A stretch of 29,454 nucleotides of DNA from an uncultured Mycoplasmatota bacterium. Lineage in GTDB: Bacteria; Bacillota_I; Bacilli_A; RF39; UBA660. Below, in pieces: positions 1 to 8,700 of the stretch (positions are counted from its first letter, which is position 1; each line of letters starts with the position of its first letter). The stretch spans positions 1 to 29,454 of the forward strand of contig URPE01000016.1 in the NCBI GenBank assembly GCA_900549625.1, in the 5' to 3' direction. The position numbers and the translations under genes were made by a program. The notes beneath the pieces were generated by a model. It had not been told where the DNA came from, did no database searches, and saw only the letters and a program-made list of their open reading frames with translations.

Positions 1-169
1 TTAATACCAATCAAGAATTTGTTCAATTATTATCAAACGACGAAGAGTATGAAATCTATGTTAAATCTGAAATTAGTGAAGCCAGAGAGGATGCTCGTAA
101 AGAAGGAATTGATATTGGCATTAAAGAAGGCTCAAAAGAATCTAAGTTAGAAATTGCTAAAGCCATGCT
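1..169. repeat. Left arm of inverted repeat (Rpn gene body)
   Basis: Matches the reverse complement of 29248-29428. The first 83 bases differ at only 4 positions by eye. The right copy carries 12 extra bases (residues GIKE or equivalent). Similarity stops abruptly after the codons for AKAML. Confidence 0.9.
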
Positions 170-248
170 TAATGCTCATGAAGACTTAGAAAAAATAATG
201 ACTTATACTGGACTTACTGAAATTGAACTAAAAGCATTACAGGACTAA
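1..248 (+). CDS. Rpn/PD-(D/E)XK transposase-family nuclease, C-terminal part (5' truncated)
   Basis: Reading frame open from position 3 to a TAA at 246-248, with the 5' end cut by the window edge; 81 residues are visible. The C-terminal tail is rich in Lys-Glu-Gly-Ile repeats (GIDIGIKEGSKESK), followed by an amphipathic helix and a short helix-turn-like end. This is the characteristic tail of the Rpn family of recombination-promoting nucleases / PF12784-type putative transposases, which in full length are about 280-320 residues. The nuclease domain itself is outside the window, so catalytic residues cannot be checked. A close homologue lies in inverted orientation at the other edge; the bodies are nearly identical up to residues AKAML and the last 25 or so residues differ. 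A terminator follows directly. Family assignment is by recognition of the tail only. Confidence 0.75.
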   Translation, partial: NTNQEFVQLLSNDEEYEIYVKSEISEAREDARKEGIDIGIKEGSKESKLEIAKAMLNAHEDLEKIMTYTGLTEIELKALQD

Positions 249-257
249 CTTCTTGTA

Positions 258-299
258 AAAAAGATCTCAAAAAACCTTTCTAGTTGTGAGGTCTTTTTT
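258..299 (+). terminator. Rho-independent terminator after the Rpn gene
   Basis: AAAAAGATCTCA pairs with TGAGGTCTTTTT (one U-G wobble) around a loop of about 15 nt and ends in a T run. It starts 10 bases after the stop codon. Confidence 0.8.
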
Positions 300-391
300 C
301 TTTAAATGATTAATTTGAACTTATATTCAAAACGTAAAATAAATTATACTAGTTAAGCGATGAACTTTTTTTGGATTTTCCTTGGTTTTGG

Positions 392-420
392 TTGAAATAC
401 TAAGAAAAAACAATTATAAT
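392..420 (+). promoter_or_regulatory. Sigma-A type promoter of lon
   Basis: TTGAAA (392-397), a 17-nt spacer and a perfect TATAAT (415-420), placing the transcription start about 20-25 nt before the lon start codon. No CtsR or HrcA (CIRCE) operator was recognised in the upstream 100 bases. Confidence 0.7.
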
Positions 421-449
421 AAATTTTAATGTTTAGGGGAGTGGGGCTT

Positions 450-2765
450 ATGGCAAAAACGTTACCAGTAATGATGTTAAAAGATTTTATTCTTTTGCCC
501 AATCAAGAAGTTAAATTAGAACTTAATAACCCTTTGTCCCATTCTATAATTGAGTTAAGTGAAAAAGAATATAATAATAAACTAGTAATAGTATCACCTA
601 AAGATAGTCTAGAAGAAGTGCCTAAAGTAAGTGATTTACCCGAAATAGCCGTGATTGGTATTATCAAAAAAAGAATAGTTCTTGGCGATAATTTAGAAAG
701 AATAACAATATTAGGTGAAAAAAGAATCAAAGTTAATCGTTACTATAACTTGCCATTAAAAGAAGAAATTTTACAATGTGATTATTTAAGTCCACAAATT
801 GCTACTATTAGTGATAGTGAAAGTACAGCGATGAAACGTGAACTTATAAAACTCTTAAAACAGTATGTCAAAGCCTCTTTTACAACTGATAACTCTATTC
901 TAGGCGAAATAAAAGAAGATATGAGTTTAAATGAAATAACCGATCGCTTATCATTTTTCTTGCCCATGACTCTTGAGAAAAAACTTAGTTACGTTGAAGA
1001 ATTAAATCCTATGAATAGAGCTAACGCTTTACTAAATGACTTTGTTGTAGAATTACAAGTACTAAAACTTGATCAAAGAATAAGTGTTTCTGTTCAAAAA
1101 GAATTAGAAAAAAGTCAAAAGGAATTTGTTTTAAGAGAAAGGCTAAAAGAAATAGAAAAAGAACTTGGATCTGATGACAAGAAAAAAGAAGAAGCAGCGG
1201 CTTACTATGAAGAGTTAGAAAATCTAGAGTTACCTACTAAAACAAAAACCAAATTACAAAAAGAAATATTAAAATATGAACTTGCTAGTGATATGAGTCC
1301 TGATATTTCCTTCGTTCGTAATTACTTAGATACCTTCTTTTCCTTACCATGGAATGAAGAAACAATTGAAGCCTCTGATTTAAATTATATTAAGACAACA
1401 TTAGACAAAAGTCATTATGGTCTAAAAGAAATTAAAACCAGAATTTTAGAGTATGCAGCGATGAAATCACGTAATCCAATGCTTAATAGTCCTATCATTT
1501 GCTTAGTAGGCCCTCCTGGTGTTGGTAAAAGTACCATTGCTATTTCTATTGCTAAGAGTCTTCATCGTAACTTTTATAAAATAAGTGTTGGTGGTCTTAA
1601 TGATAGTGCCATGCTTATGGGGCATAGAAGAACATACCTAGGTGCTGCTCCAGGTAAGATTATCACCGCTTTGCAAAAATGTGGTAGTAAAAACCCTGTC
1701 TTACTAATTGATGAAGTTGATAAAATGGCCAAAGATTACAAAGGCGACCCTGCAAGCGTTCTACTTGATATACTAGATCCTACCTTAAATCAAACCTTCA
1801 CTGATGCATACCTAGAAGAACCATTTGATTTAAGTCATACTATGTTTATTTTAACTGCTAATTATATTCAAGATATTCCCACCGAACTACGTGATCGTTT
1901 AGAAATAATTGAATTATCAAGTTATACAACCGAAGAAAAAATATCCCTTGCTAAAAACTATCTTCTTCCTAACATTTATCTAGAATATCACTTATCAAGT
2001 GAAGAAGTATCATTTACAGATGATGCCCTAAAAACTCTTATTCTTCTTTATACTAAAGAAGCGGGCGTTAGAGACTTAAAAAGAAAATTGGAAACAATCC
2101 TTAGAAAAGTAATTATGAGTTCAGTAAAAAAGTCTTATAACTTACAAATGGTTATTGATAAAAAAGACATAAAAAAATATTTAGATGATAAACTAGCCGT
2201 TAATAATTACCAGCCTCATCTTTGGAATTGTGGTTTAGTAAACGGTCTTGCTGTAACTACTACAGGTGGCATCGTTTTACCAATTGAATCTATACTATAT
2301 GATGGAACAGGTAAAGTTATTATGACAGGTCTTTTAGGTGAAGTTATGAAAGAGTCATTAAGTGTTGTTATGAGCTATTTAAAGAGTAATGCTAAATATT
2401 TTCAAATTAATGAAAATTTCTTCTTACAAAAAGATGTTCATATTCATGTCCTAGAAGGGTCAATCCCTAAAAATGGCCCAAGTGCTGGTGTTGCTATCAC
2501 AACAAGTTTAATTAGTTTATATACAAATTCTAAGGTTCCTAGTGATGTTGCAATGACAGGGGAGATGACCCTAAGAGGCGAAATACTTGCCGTAGGTGGT
2601 ATCAAAGAAAAAGTGATAAGTGCTTATAACCAAAATATTACAACTATTTACTTACCTAAACAAAATGAAATGGATGTAAAAGAAGTGCCAAAAGAAATAA
2701 GAGACAACATGCATATCATTTTTGTAAAACAATATAAAGATATTTATAGATACTTATTTATATAG
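450..2765 (+). CDS. lon: ATP-dependent protease Lon (LonA)
   Basis: Cytoplasmic AAA+ serine protease that degrades misfolded and regulatory proteins; 771 residues, close to the 774 of B. subtilis LonA. Domain order is an N-terminal substrate-binding domain (about 1-200), a coiled-coil helical part (about 200-290), the AAA+ module with Walker A GPPGVGKST at 354-362 and Walker B LLIDEVDK, and the C-terminal S16 protease domain. The catalytic Ser678 sits in PKNGPSAG and the Lys719 partner in GGIKEK. The usual Asp two residues before GPS is Asn here (PKNGPSAG instead of PKDGPSAG). I chose the ATG at 450 rather than the upstream in-frame ATG at 429 because AGGGGAG lies about 9 nt before 450 and MAKTLPVMML resembles normal Lon N-termini. 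It has its own promoter; dnaE starts 52 nt after its stop. Confidence 0.96.
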   Translation: MAKTLPVMMLKDFILLPNQEVKLELNNPLSHSIIELSEKEYNNKLVIVSPKDSLEEVPKVSDLPEIAVIGIIKKRIVLGDNLERITILGEKRIKVNRYYNLPLKEEILQCDYLSPQIATISDSESTAMKRELIKLLKQYVKASFTTDNSILGEIKEDMSLNEITDRLSFFLPMTLEKKLSYVEELNPMNRANALLNDFVVELQVLKLDQRISVSVQKELEKSQKEFVLRERLKEIEKELGSDDKKKEEAAAYYEELENLELPTKTKTKLQKEILKYELASDMSPDISFVRNYLDTFFSLPWNEETIEASDLNYIKTTLDKSHYGLKEIKTRILEYAAMKSRNPMLNSPIICLVGPPGVGKSTIAISIAKSLHRNFYKISVGGLNDSAMLMGHRRTYLGAAPGKIITALQKCGSKNPVLLIDEVDKMAKDYKGDPASVLLDILDPTLNQTFTDAYLEEPFDLSHTMFILTANYIQDIPTELRDRLEIIELSSYTTEEKISLAKNYLLPNIYLEYHLSSEEVSFTDDALKTLILLYTKEAGVRDLKRKLETILRKVIMSSVKKSYNLQMVIDKKDIKKYLDDKLAVNNYQPHLWNCGLVNGLAVTTTGGIVLPIESILYDGTGKVIMTGLLGEVMKESLSVVMSYLKSNAKYFQINENFFLQKDVHIHVLEGSIPKNGPSAGVAITTSLISLYTNSKVPSDVAMTGEMTLRGEILAVGGIKEKVISAYNQNITTIYLPKQNEMDVKEVPKEIRDNMHIIFVKQYKDIYRYLFI

Positions 2766-2782
2766 TAATATGCCCTAAATTT

Positions 2783-2791
2783 TGTTATAAT
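2783..2791 (+). promoter_or_regulatory. Extended -10 promoter for dnaE
   Basis: TGTTATAAT in the lon-dnaE gap is a TGnTATAAT extended -10 with no clear -35. No terminator is seen after lon, so read-through from lon is also possible. Confidence 0.45.
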
Positions 2792-2817
2792 TTATCTATG
2801 ATTGGGGGAATTGTTTT

Positions 2818-5727
2818 ATGCGAAATCCATTAAATGTTTGTACTGATTATTCTTTAATGCAAAGCTTAATAACTATCCCTAAACTTATGGATGCTCTCTC
2901 TAGTACAAATTCCTATGTATGCGGTATATGTGATGATAACTTATATGGCACGATGGAATTCTTTTTGGCATGTAAAAGCCATAATATAAAGCCTCTTATA
3001 GGCTTAAAAATAAAACTTAATGATACATACTTATATTTATATCCTAAAAATAATAAGGGGTATAAAAGACTCTTAAAAATTAATACTTTAAAAGAAGAAA
3101 ATAATTTAGTACTAAGTGATATATTAAAGGACTCTCACGAACTATTAATTGTTGTACCAGTACTTTTTATGAGTATTTATGAAGATGTTATTAATCTTTC
3201 TAATACATTTGTTGCTTATACAAGTGATCTAGAAAAATATAAGGCTTTAGAGTTTACGAGTAGAGTTATATTCATGCCAGAAATTAATATTTTTAATAGT
3301 AGTGATTCTAGTTATTTAAGACTTTTAAAAGCAATAGACAGTAATACTTTATTTAAAAAATCACAAGAAGAAGATAACAAGCATCATGCTTGGGATTTTT
3401 ATACCCCTACTACTGAGATAGAAGAAGAAATTGATTGTTTTGCTTCGTTAATTGAACTTGATTTAAGTAGTAAAGAAAGGTATATTCCAAGGTATAATGA
3501 AAATATTGATTCTAATAAGTTTTTACAAACGCTAGCCTTTAAGGGACTTCAAAAAAGACTTAATGGTAAAGAAATAAGTGTTTATAAGCAAAGACTTACA
3601 TATGAACTTAATGTTATTGAAAGTATGGGTTTTAGTGATTATTTTTTAATCGTGTATGACTATGTTTTATATGCAAAGAAAAATGGTATTTTAGTAGGTC
3701 CAGGTCGTGGCAGTGCAGTAGGTAGTTTAGTTAGTTATTCCATTGGTATTACAGATGTTGACCCTTTAAAATATAATTTAATATTTGAAAGATTTTTAAA
3801 TCCTTCTAGAGTAACGATGCCTGATATTGATATAGATTTTGAAGAGACAAGAAGAGGCGAGGTTGTCGAGTACGTTAAAAAAAGATATGGTTCCAAAAAT
3901 GTTTCTGGCATTATCACCTTTGGAACTTTAAAAAGTAAACTTGTTTTAAGATGCGTATCTAAAGCCCTAGGACTTGATACTGAGATGGACAAATTTATCA
4001 ATATGTTTTCACCTAACTTATCTTTAAAAGATAATTTAAAAGATGAAAGTATTAGAAATACCCTTAAAGAAAATGAATCATTTTTAGAAGTAGTTAAGTT
4101 ATCCCTTAAATTAGAAGGCTTAAAAAAGCATACATCTAGTCATGCCGCCGGTATTGTTATATCAAGTGTGCCATTAGATGAACTAATACCAGTCCATGTT
4201 GATGGAAGTGATTTACTTGCTGGTTTTACAATGAACTATTTAGAAGATTTAGGTCTTTTAAAAATGGACTTTTTATCACTTCGTAATTTAACAACTTTAA
4301 AAAATATTCTTAGTCTTATAAAAAAAGACCTAGGCATAACTATTAATTTAAATAAAATACCTTTAGATGATAAAGATACTTATAAGGCTTTTTCACTTGG
4401 CAAAACAATGGGTGTTTTTCAGTTTGAAAGTGAAGGCATGAAAAACTTTTTAAAAAAGTTAAAACCAGATAGATTTTCACTTTTAGTCGCAGCTATTGCT
4501 TTATATAGACCAGGACCAATGGAAAATATTGATGAATTTATTAGAAGAAAAGAAGGTAAAGCAAGTGTTACTTATATAGATAAATCGTTAGAACCAATCT
4601 TAAAAGAAACATATGGTATTATTATCTATCAAGAACAAGTCATGCAAATACTTGTAAGTGTTGGGGGATTTTCTAATGCACAATCAGATACCATAAGAAG
4701 GGCTATGAGTAAAAAGAAAAAAGAAATTATTACAAGTTATGAAGAAAAATTTGTGTGTGGGGCTATAAACCAAGGTATAAGTGAAAATGTAGCAAAAGAA
4801 ATCTTTTCTTTGATACTAAAGTTTGCCGGTTATGGCTTTAATAAATCACACTCAGTATCTTATTCTTTACTAGGATATCAAATGGCTTATTTAAAAGTAC
4901 ATTACTTTTTATACTTTATTACAAATGCTTTAAATAACGTTTCTACTAACCCTTTAAAAACTAAAGAATATTTAGCTATGGCTAAACAAAATAAAATTAA
5001 AATATATCCGCCAGATATTAATTCAAGTACTGATACTTGTCAAGTAGAAAATGGGGCTATTAGATTACCTCTTTCAGTAATAAAAGGCCTAGGAGCTATG
5101 GCGATTAAAGAAATAACAGAAGAAAGAAATAAAAAACTTTTTACGGACTTTTTTGATTTTACTAGTAGGGTATATGGCAAAAGCGTTAATAGTAATACTT
5201 TAAAACTTTTAATTATATCTTCTGCATTTGATACATTTAAGGTTAATCATAAAACCCTTCTTCAAGCTATTCCTGAGGCTATAAACTATGCCATTTTATC
5301 TAGTGGGATAGATGAATCATTACTAGAAAAACCAGATTTGATATACCAAGAAGATAGTACTGATAATGAGAAAAGAAATGAAGAAATGGAAGCATTTGGC
5401 TTTTATTTAAGTAATCATCCTGCTAGTAAGTATATTAGTAAAGATATTTTGAAATTAGAAAATGTTAGTAACTTTTTTCTTAAAAATGTGATATGTGTAG
5501 TTTTAATAGAAAATATAAGAGTTATTAAAACAAAAGATAATAAGGATATGGCTTTTCTTCGTGCCAGTGATGAGACAGGTGAGTTAGAATTTGTTGTTTT
5601 TCCAAATACTATTAAGGAGTTAGAAAATATAAGCGTATCTTCACTAGTCTTAATAAGAGGTAAAGTATCAAAGCGATTTGATGCTTATCAAATAACAGTT
5701 AATAAAATAGAAAAAATACAAAATTAA
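2818..5727 (+). CDS. dnaE: DNA polymerase III subunit alpha, DnaE type
   Basis: C-family replicative DNA polymerase of 969 residues, the short Mollicutes/Firmicutes DnaE form (E. coli has 1160). In Gram-positive bacteria with two C-family enzymes, DnaE extends RNA primers before PolC takes over. Visible order: N-terminal PHP domain (about 1-210), palm with GPGRGSAVGSL and the catalytic Asp cluster PDIDIDF (D336, D338, D340), fingers region including HTSSHAAGIVIS and GYGFNKSHSVSYS, a helix-hairpin-helix region near 780, and a C-terminal OB fold (about 880-960, with DETGELEFVVFPN). The PHP metal ligands are lost: the usual HxHTEYS is NVCTDYS (N6, C8), and the TDH motif reads CDDN, so no PHP-associated nuclease activity is expected. 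GGGGGA lies 8 nt before the ATG. The next gene is polC, giving an unusual side-by-side replicase pair. Confidence 0.95.
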   Translation: MRNPLNVCTDYSLMQSLITIPKLMDALSSTNSYVCGICDDNLYGTMEFFLACKSHNIKPLIGLKIKLNDTYLYLYPKNNKGYKRLLKINTLKEENNLVLSDILKDSHELLIVVPVLFMSIYEDVINLSNTFVAYTSDLEKYKALEFTSRVIFMPEINIFNSSDSSYLRLLKAIDSNTLFKKSQEEDNKHHAWDFYTPTTEIEEEIDCFASLIELDLSSKERYIPRYNENIDSNKFLQTLAFKGLQKRLNGKEISVYKQRLTYELNVIESMGFSDYFLIVYDYVLYAKKNGILVGPGRGSAVGSLVSYSIGITDVDPLKYNLIFERFLNPSRVTMPDIDIDFEETRRGEVVEYVKKRYGSKNVSGIITFGTLKSKLVLRCVSKALGLDTEMDKFINMFSPNLSLKDNLKDESIRNTLKENESFLEVVKLSLKLEGLKKHTSSHAAGIVISSVPLDELIPVHVDGSDLLAGFTMNYLEDLGLLKMDFLSLRNLTTLKNILSLIKKDLGITINLNKIPLDDKDTYKAFSLGKTMGVFQFESEGMKNFLKKLKPDRFSLLVAAIALYRPGPMENIDEFIRRKEGKASVTYIDKSLEPILKETYGIIIYQEQVMQILVSVGGFSNAQSDTIRRAMSKKKKEIITSYEEKFVCGAINQGISENVAKEIFSLILKFAGYGFNKSHSVSYSLLGYQMAYLKVHYFLYFITNALNNVSTNPLKTKEYLAMAKQNKIKIYPPDINSSTDTCQVENGAIRLPLSVIKGLGAMAIKEITEERNKKLFTDFFDFTSRVYGKSVNSNTLKLLIISSAFDTFKVNHKTLLQAIPEAINYAILSSGIDESLLEKPDLIYQEDSTDNEKRNEEMEAFGFYLSNHPASKYISKDILKLENVSNFFLKNVICVVLIENIRVIKTKDNKDMAFLRASDETGELEFVVFPNTIKELENISVSSLVLIRGKVSKRFDAYQITVNKIEKIQN

Positions 5728-5736
5728 AAAATTTAC

Positions 5737-5765
5737 TAGACAAATAAAGCCATACATGTTATAAA
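5737..5765 (+). promoter_or_regulatory. Sigma-A type promoter of polC
   Basis: TAGACA (5737-5742), 17-nt spacer, TATAAA (5760-5765) preceded by TGT, which also gives an extended -10. It lies wholly in the dnaE-polC gap, so polC can be transcribed independently of dnaE. Confidence 0.55.
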
Positions 5766-5784
5766 ACAAAAGGAAGTGATTAAA

Positions 5785-8700
5785 GTGCAAAATGATGTGA
5801 CAAGATTTTTAGATAGTATAAGTTATCCAAGTGAGCGTGAAGAACTTAAAAATATAGAAATAGAAAAAGTTTTATTGCACCGAAAAGACGGTTATTTTGA
5901 AGTTTACTTAAAAGAGGATGTACCACTTGCATATAATGCTGCCAAAGAACTACTTGCGTGTGCAAGTAATGGTATTCATGGGACAGAAAAGTGCTGCGTT
6001 GTTTTTCATTATCAGGCCGTCCTTGATAGTGATATCTCTTTATATATAGAAGGACTATTAAAAGATTTAATTATTAAAAAGCCATCTTTAAGTAGTGTTT
6101 TAGAAGTACCAGTTATAGTAAATGATGATATTATAACGATTAATTGTTTTAATAAGATGATTTTAAATGAACTAAAAAAAGAAACTAAAGAATTACAAAA
6201 AAGTATGCTTATGTATGGTTTAAAAGAAGTGGAATTTAACTTAGTATTAAATGAAGAAATGATGGCCAGCATAAAAGAAGAAATAAAAAGTGCTAAAGAA
6301 GAGGTTAAAAAGATAGAAGAGCCAAAAAAAGTAGTCAGTGACATTATCCTTGGCAAAGAAATAACGGGTGAGGTAAGTGCCATTGCAAGTACTACTGGGG
6401 AACAAAAAGGTGTTACTTTTGAGGCCTATATATTTGGTATTGATACTTTAGAAAGAGATAATATAAATATTATTACATTAAAAATTAGTGATAAAACTAA
6501 TTCTATTATTGCAAAGATCTTTAAAAAGGATAAGGCTGAATATAAAGCAGTTTTAACTAGTTTAAAGGTTGGTAATTGGTATAAGTTTTATGGTAATGTT
6601 GAATTTGATAATTTTTCTAAGGATTTCGTAATGTCAGTTCGTTCTTTAATGAAAATAACTAGTAAAGATGAGGCTATGATAGATGATTCAGAAACCCCAA
6701 GAGTGGAGTTACACATGCATACGATGATGAGTGCGATGGACGGGGTAATACCAGCGGCTTCTTTAGTTAAAAGAGTCAGTGATATGGGTATGCATGCTTT
6801 GTGCGTTACTGATCATAACTGTGTTCAAGCATTTCCTGAGTTATTTCATGCCGTAGAAGATTATAACAAGAAAAAAGAAGGGGCCGATCGCTTTAAAGTT
6901 TTATATGGGGCGGAGATGAATGTTGTTAATGATGACGTTGATATTGTTTTTAATCCCAAAACTTATAACTTACTAGAAGACACATTTGTTGTATTTGATA
7001 CAGAGACAACTGGTTTTTATGCTGGATCTGATCAAATGATTGAAATTGGTGCGGTAAAGATTCAAAATGGTAAAATTTTGGATCGCTTTGATGAGTTAAT
7101 TGACCCACATAGACCAATTCCTAAGAAGATTACCGAACTTACTTTTATTACTGATGAAATGGTTCGTGGTTGTGATACCGAAGAAAATGTAACCAAAAGA
7201 TTTTTAGAATGGGCTAGTGATAACCCAATGGTGGCCCATAACGCTAAGTTTGACATATCTTTTATGAAGGCTGCTTGTCAAAAATATGATTTAGGTGAAT
7301 TTAACTATACTGTTTTGGATACAATGAGTATTGCAAGAATGCTTCATCCTGAATGGCCTAATCATAAACTACAAACACTTACTAAAAAACTAGATGTCCC
7401 TTGGGATGAAGATAAACACCACCGGGCTGATTATGATGCGGAAGGAACGGCTATTGCTTTTTATAAGATGAGTACATCTTTATCTAATCAAAGTATTAAT
7501 ACAACTGATGAACTTTTAGATAATATTGATATGGAATCATTAGTTAGGTTTGCTTTTCCTTTTCATGCGACGATGATTGCCCAAAATAGAGAAGGATTAA
7601 AAAATCTCTTTAAAATTGTATCAATTGCTAATACAAAATATTTATATAAAAATGAGCAACCCAAAATACCAAGAAGAGACGTTTTAAAATTAAGGAATGG
7701 TCTTTTAATTGGATCTGGTTGTATTCATGGGGAAATTTTTGATAAAGCTACGGGTAAAGAAGATGAAGAACTAGTTAATATGATGAGTTTTTATGATTAT
7801 ATTGAAGTTCAACCTATTAGTTCATTTGCCCATTTGATAGGACCTGAGGCTAAGTTTTCTAATGTCTATGAAGCAGAAGAATATATAAAAAGAATTGTAA
7901 GAGTTGCTAAAGAAGCAGGAAAACCCGTAGTGGCAACAGGAGACGTGCATAACTTTAGTAAAGATGATTTGATTTACCGAGAAATAATTATTAATCAAAA
8001 ATTCAATGGTAAGTTACATCCTTTAAATAGAAGAGGTTTAAAAGTACCTAATCAATATTTTAAAACAACTAAAGAAATGCTTGATGATTTTAAATTCTTA
8101 GGTGAAGATGTGGCCTATGAAATTGTCGTTACTAATACTAATAAAATTGCCGAGATGGTTGAAGAAATCGAGGTTATTATTGATACGGGTGGTATTCCTT
8201 TTGCGCCAAAGATTGAAAATTCCCAGATGATTGTAACGGATATGGTTTATAAAAAAGCCCGTGAGTGGTATGGCGAACCATTGCCTTTTCATATTGAAGA
8301 GCGAATTGCCCTTGAGTTATACGGGGCACCTTTCATTGAAGCCGTTAAGAAAAATGCCGGTGAGGAAGATGCGGTGATTTATAAAAGACTACATGACGTA
8401 GTAACAAAAGGACCAGATGCGGTCCAAGAAGAAATTGCCAAAGCAATTTTGGTAGATGAACCAGAGAAAGGTAAAGATGAGGCTTTAAAAGAAGCTAAGG
8501 ATAAAATGACCGCGATAATCGGAGCTAATTTCGACGTTATTTACTTAATTGCTCAAAAGTTAGTTAAACACTCTAATGATGAAGGTTTCTTAGTTGGTAG
8601 CCGTGGTTCGGTTGGTTCTTCTTTTGTAGCCAACTTAATGGGTATCACTGAGGTTAATAGCCTTGCTCCACATTATCGTTGTCCGAAATGTCAATTTAGT

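Noticed and set aside
362..397. T/G-rich stretch before lon as a CtsR or CIRCE operator
   Set aside because: No tandem GGTCAAA heptads and no long inverted repeat; it is simply T/G-rich sequence ending in the -35 element.
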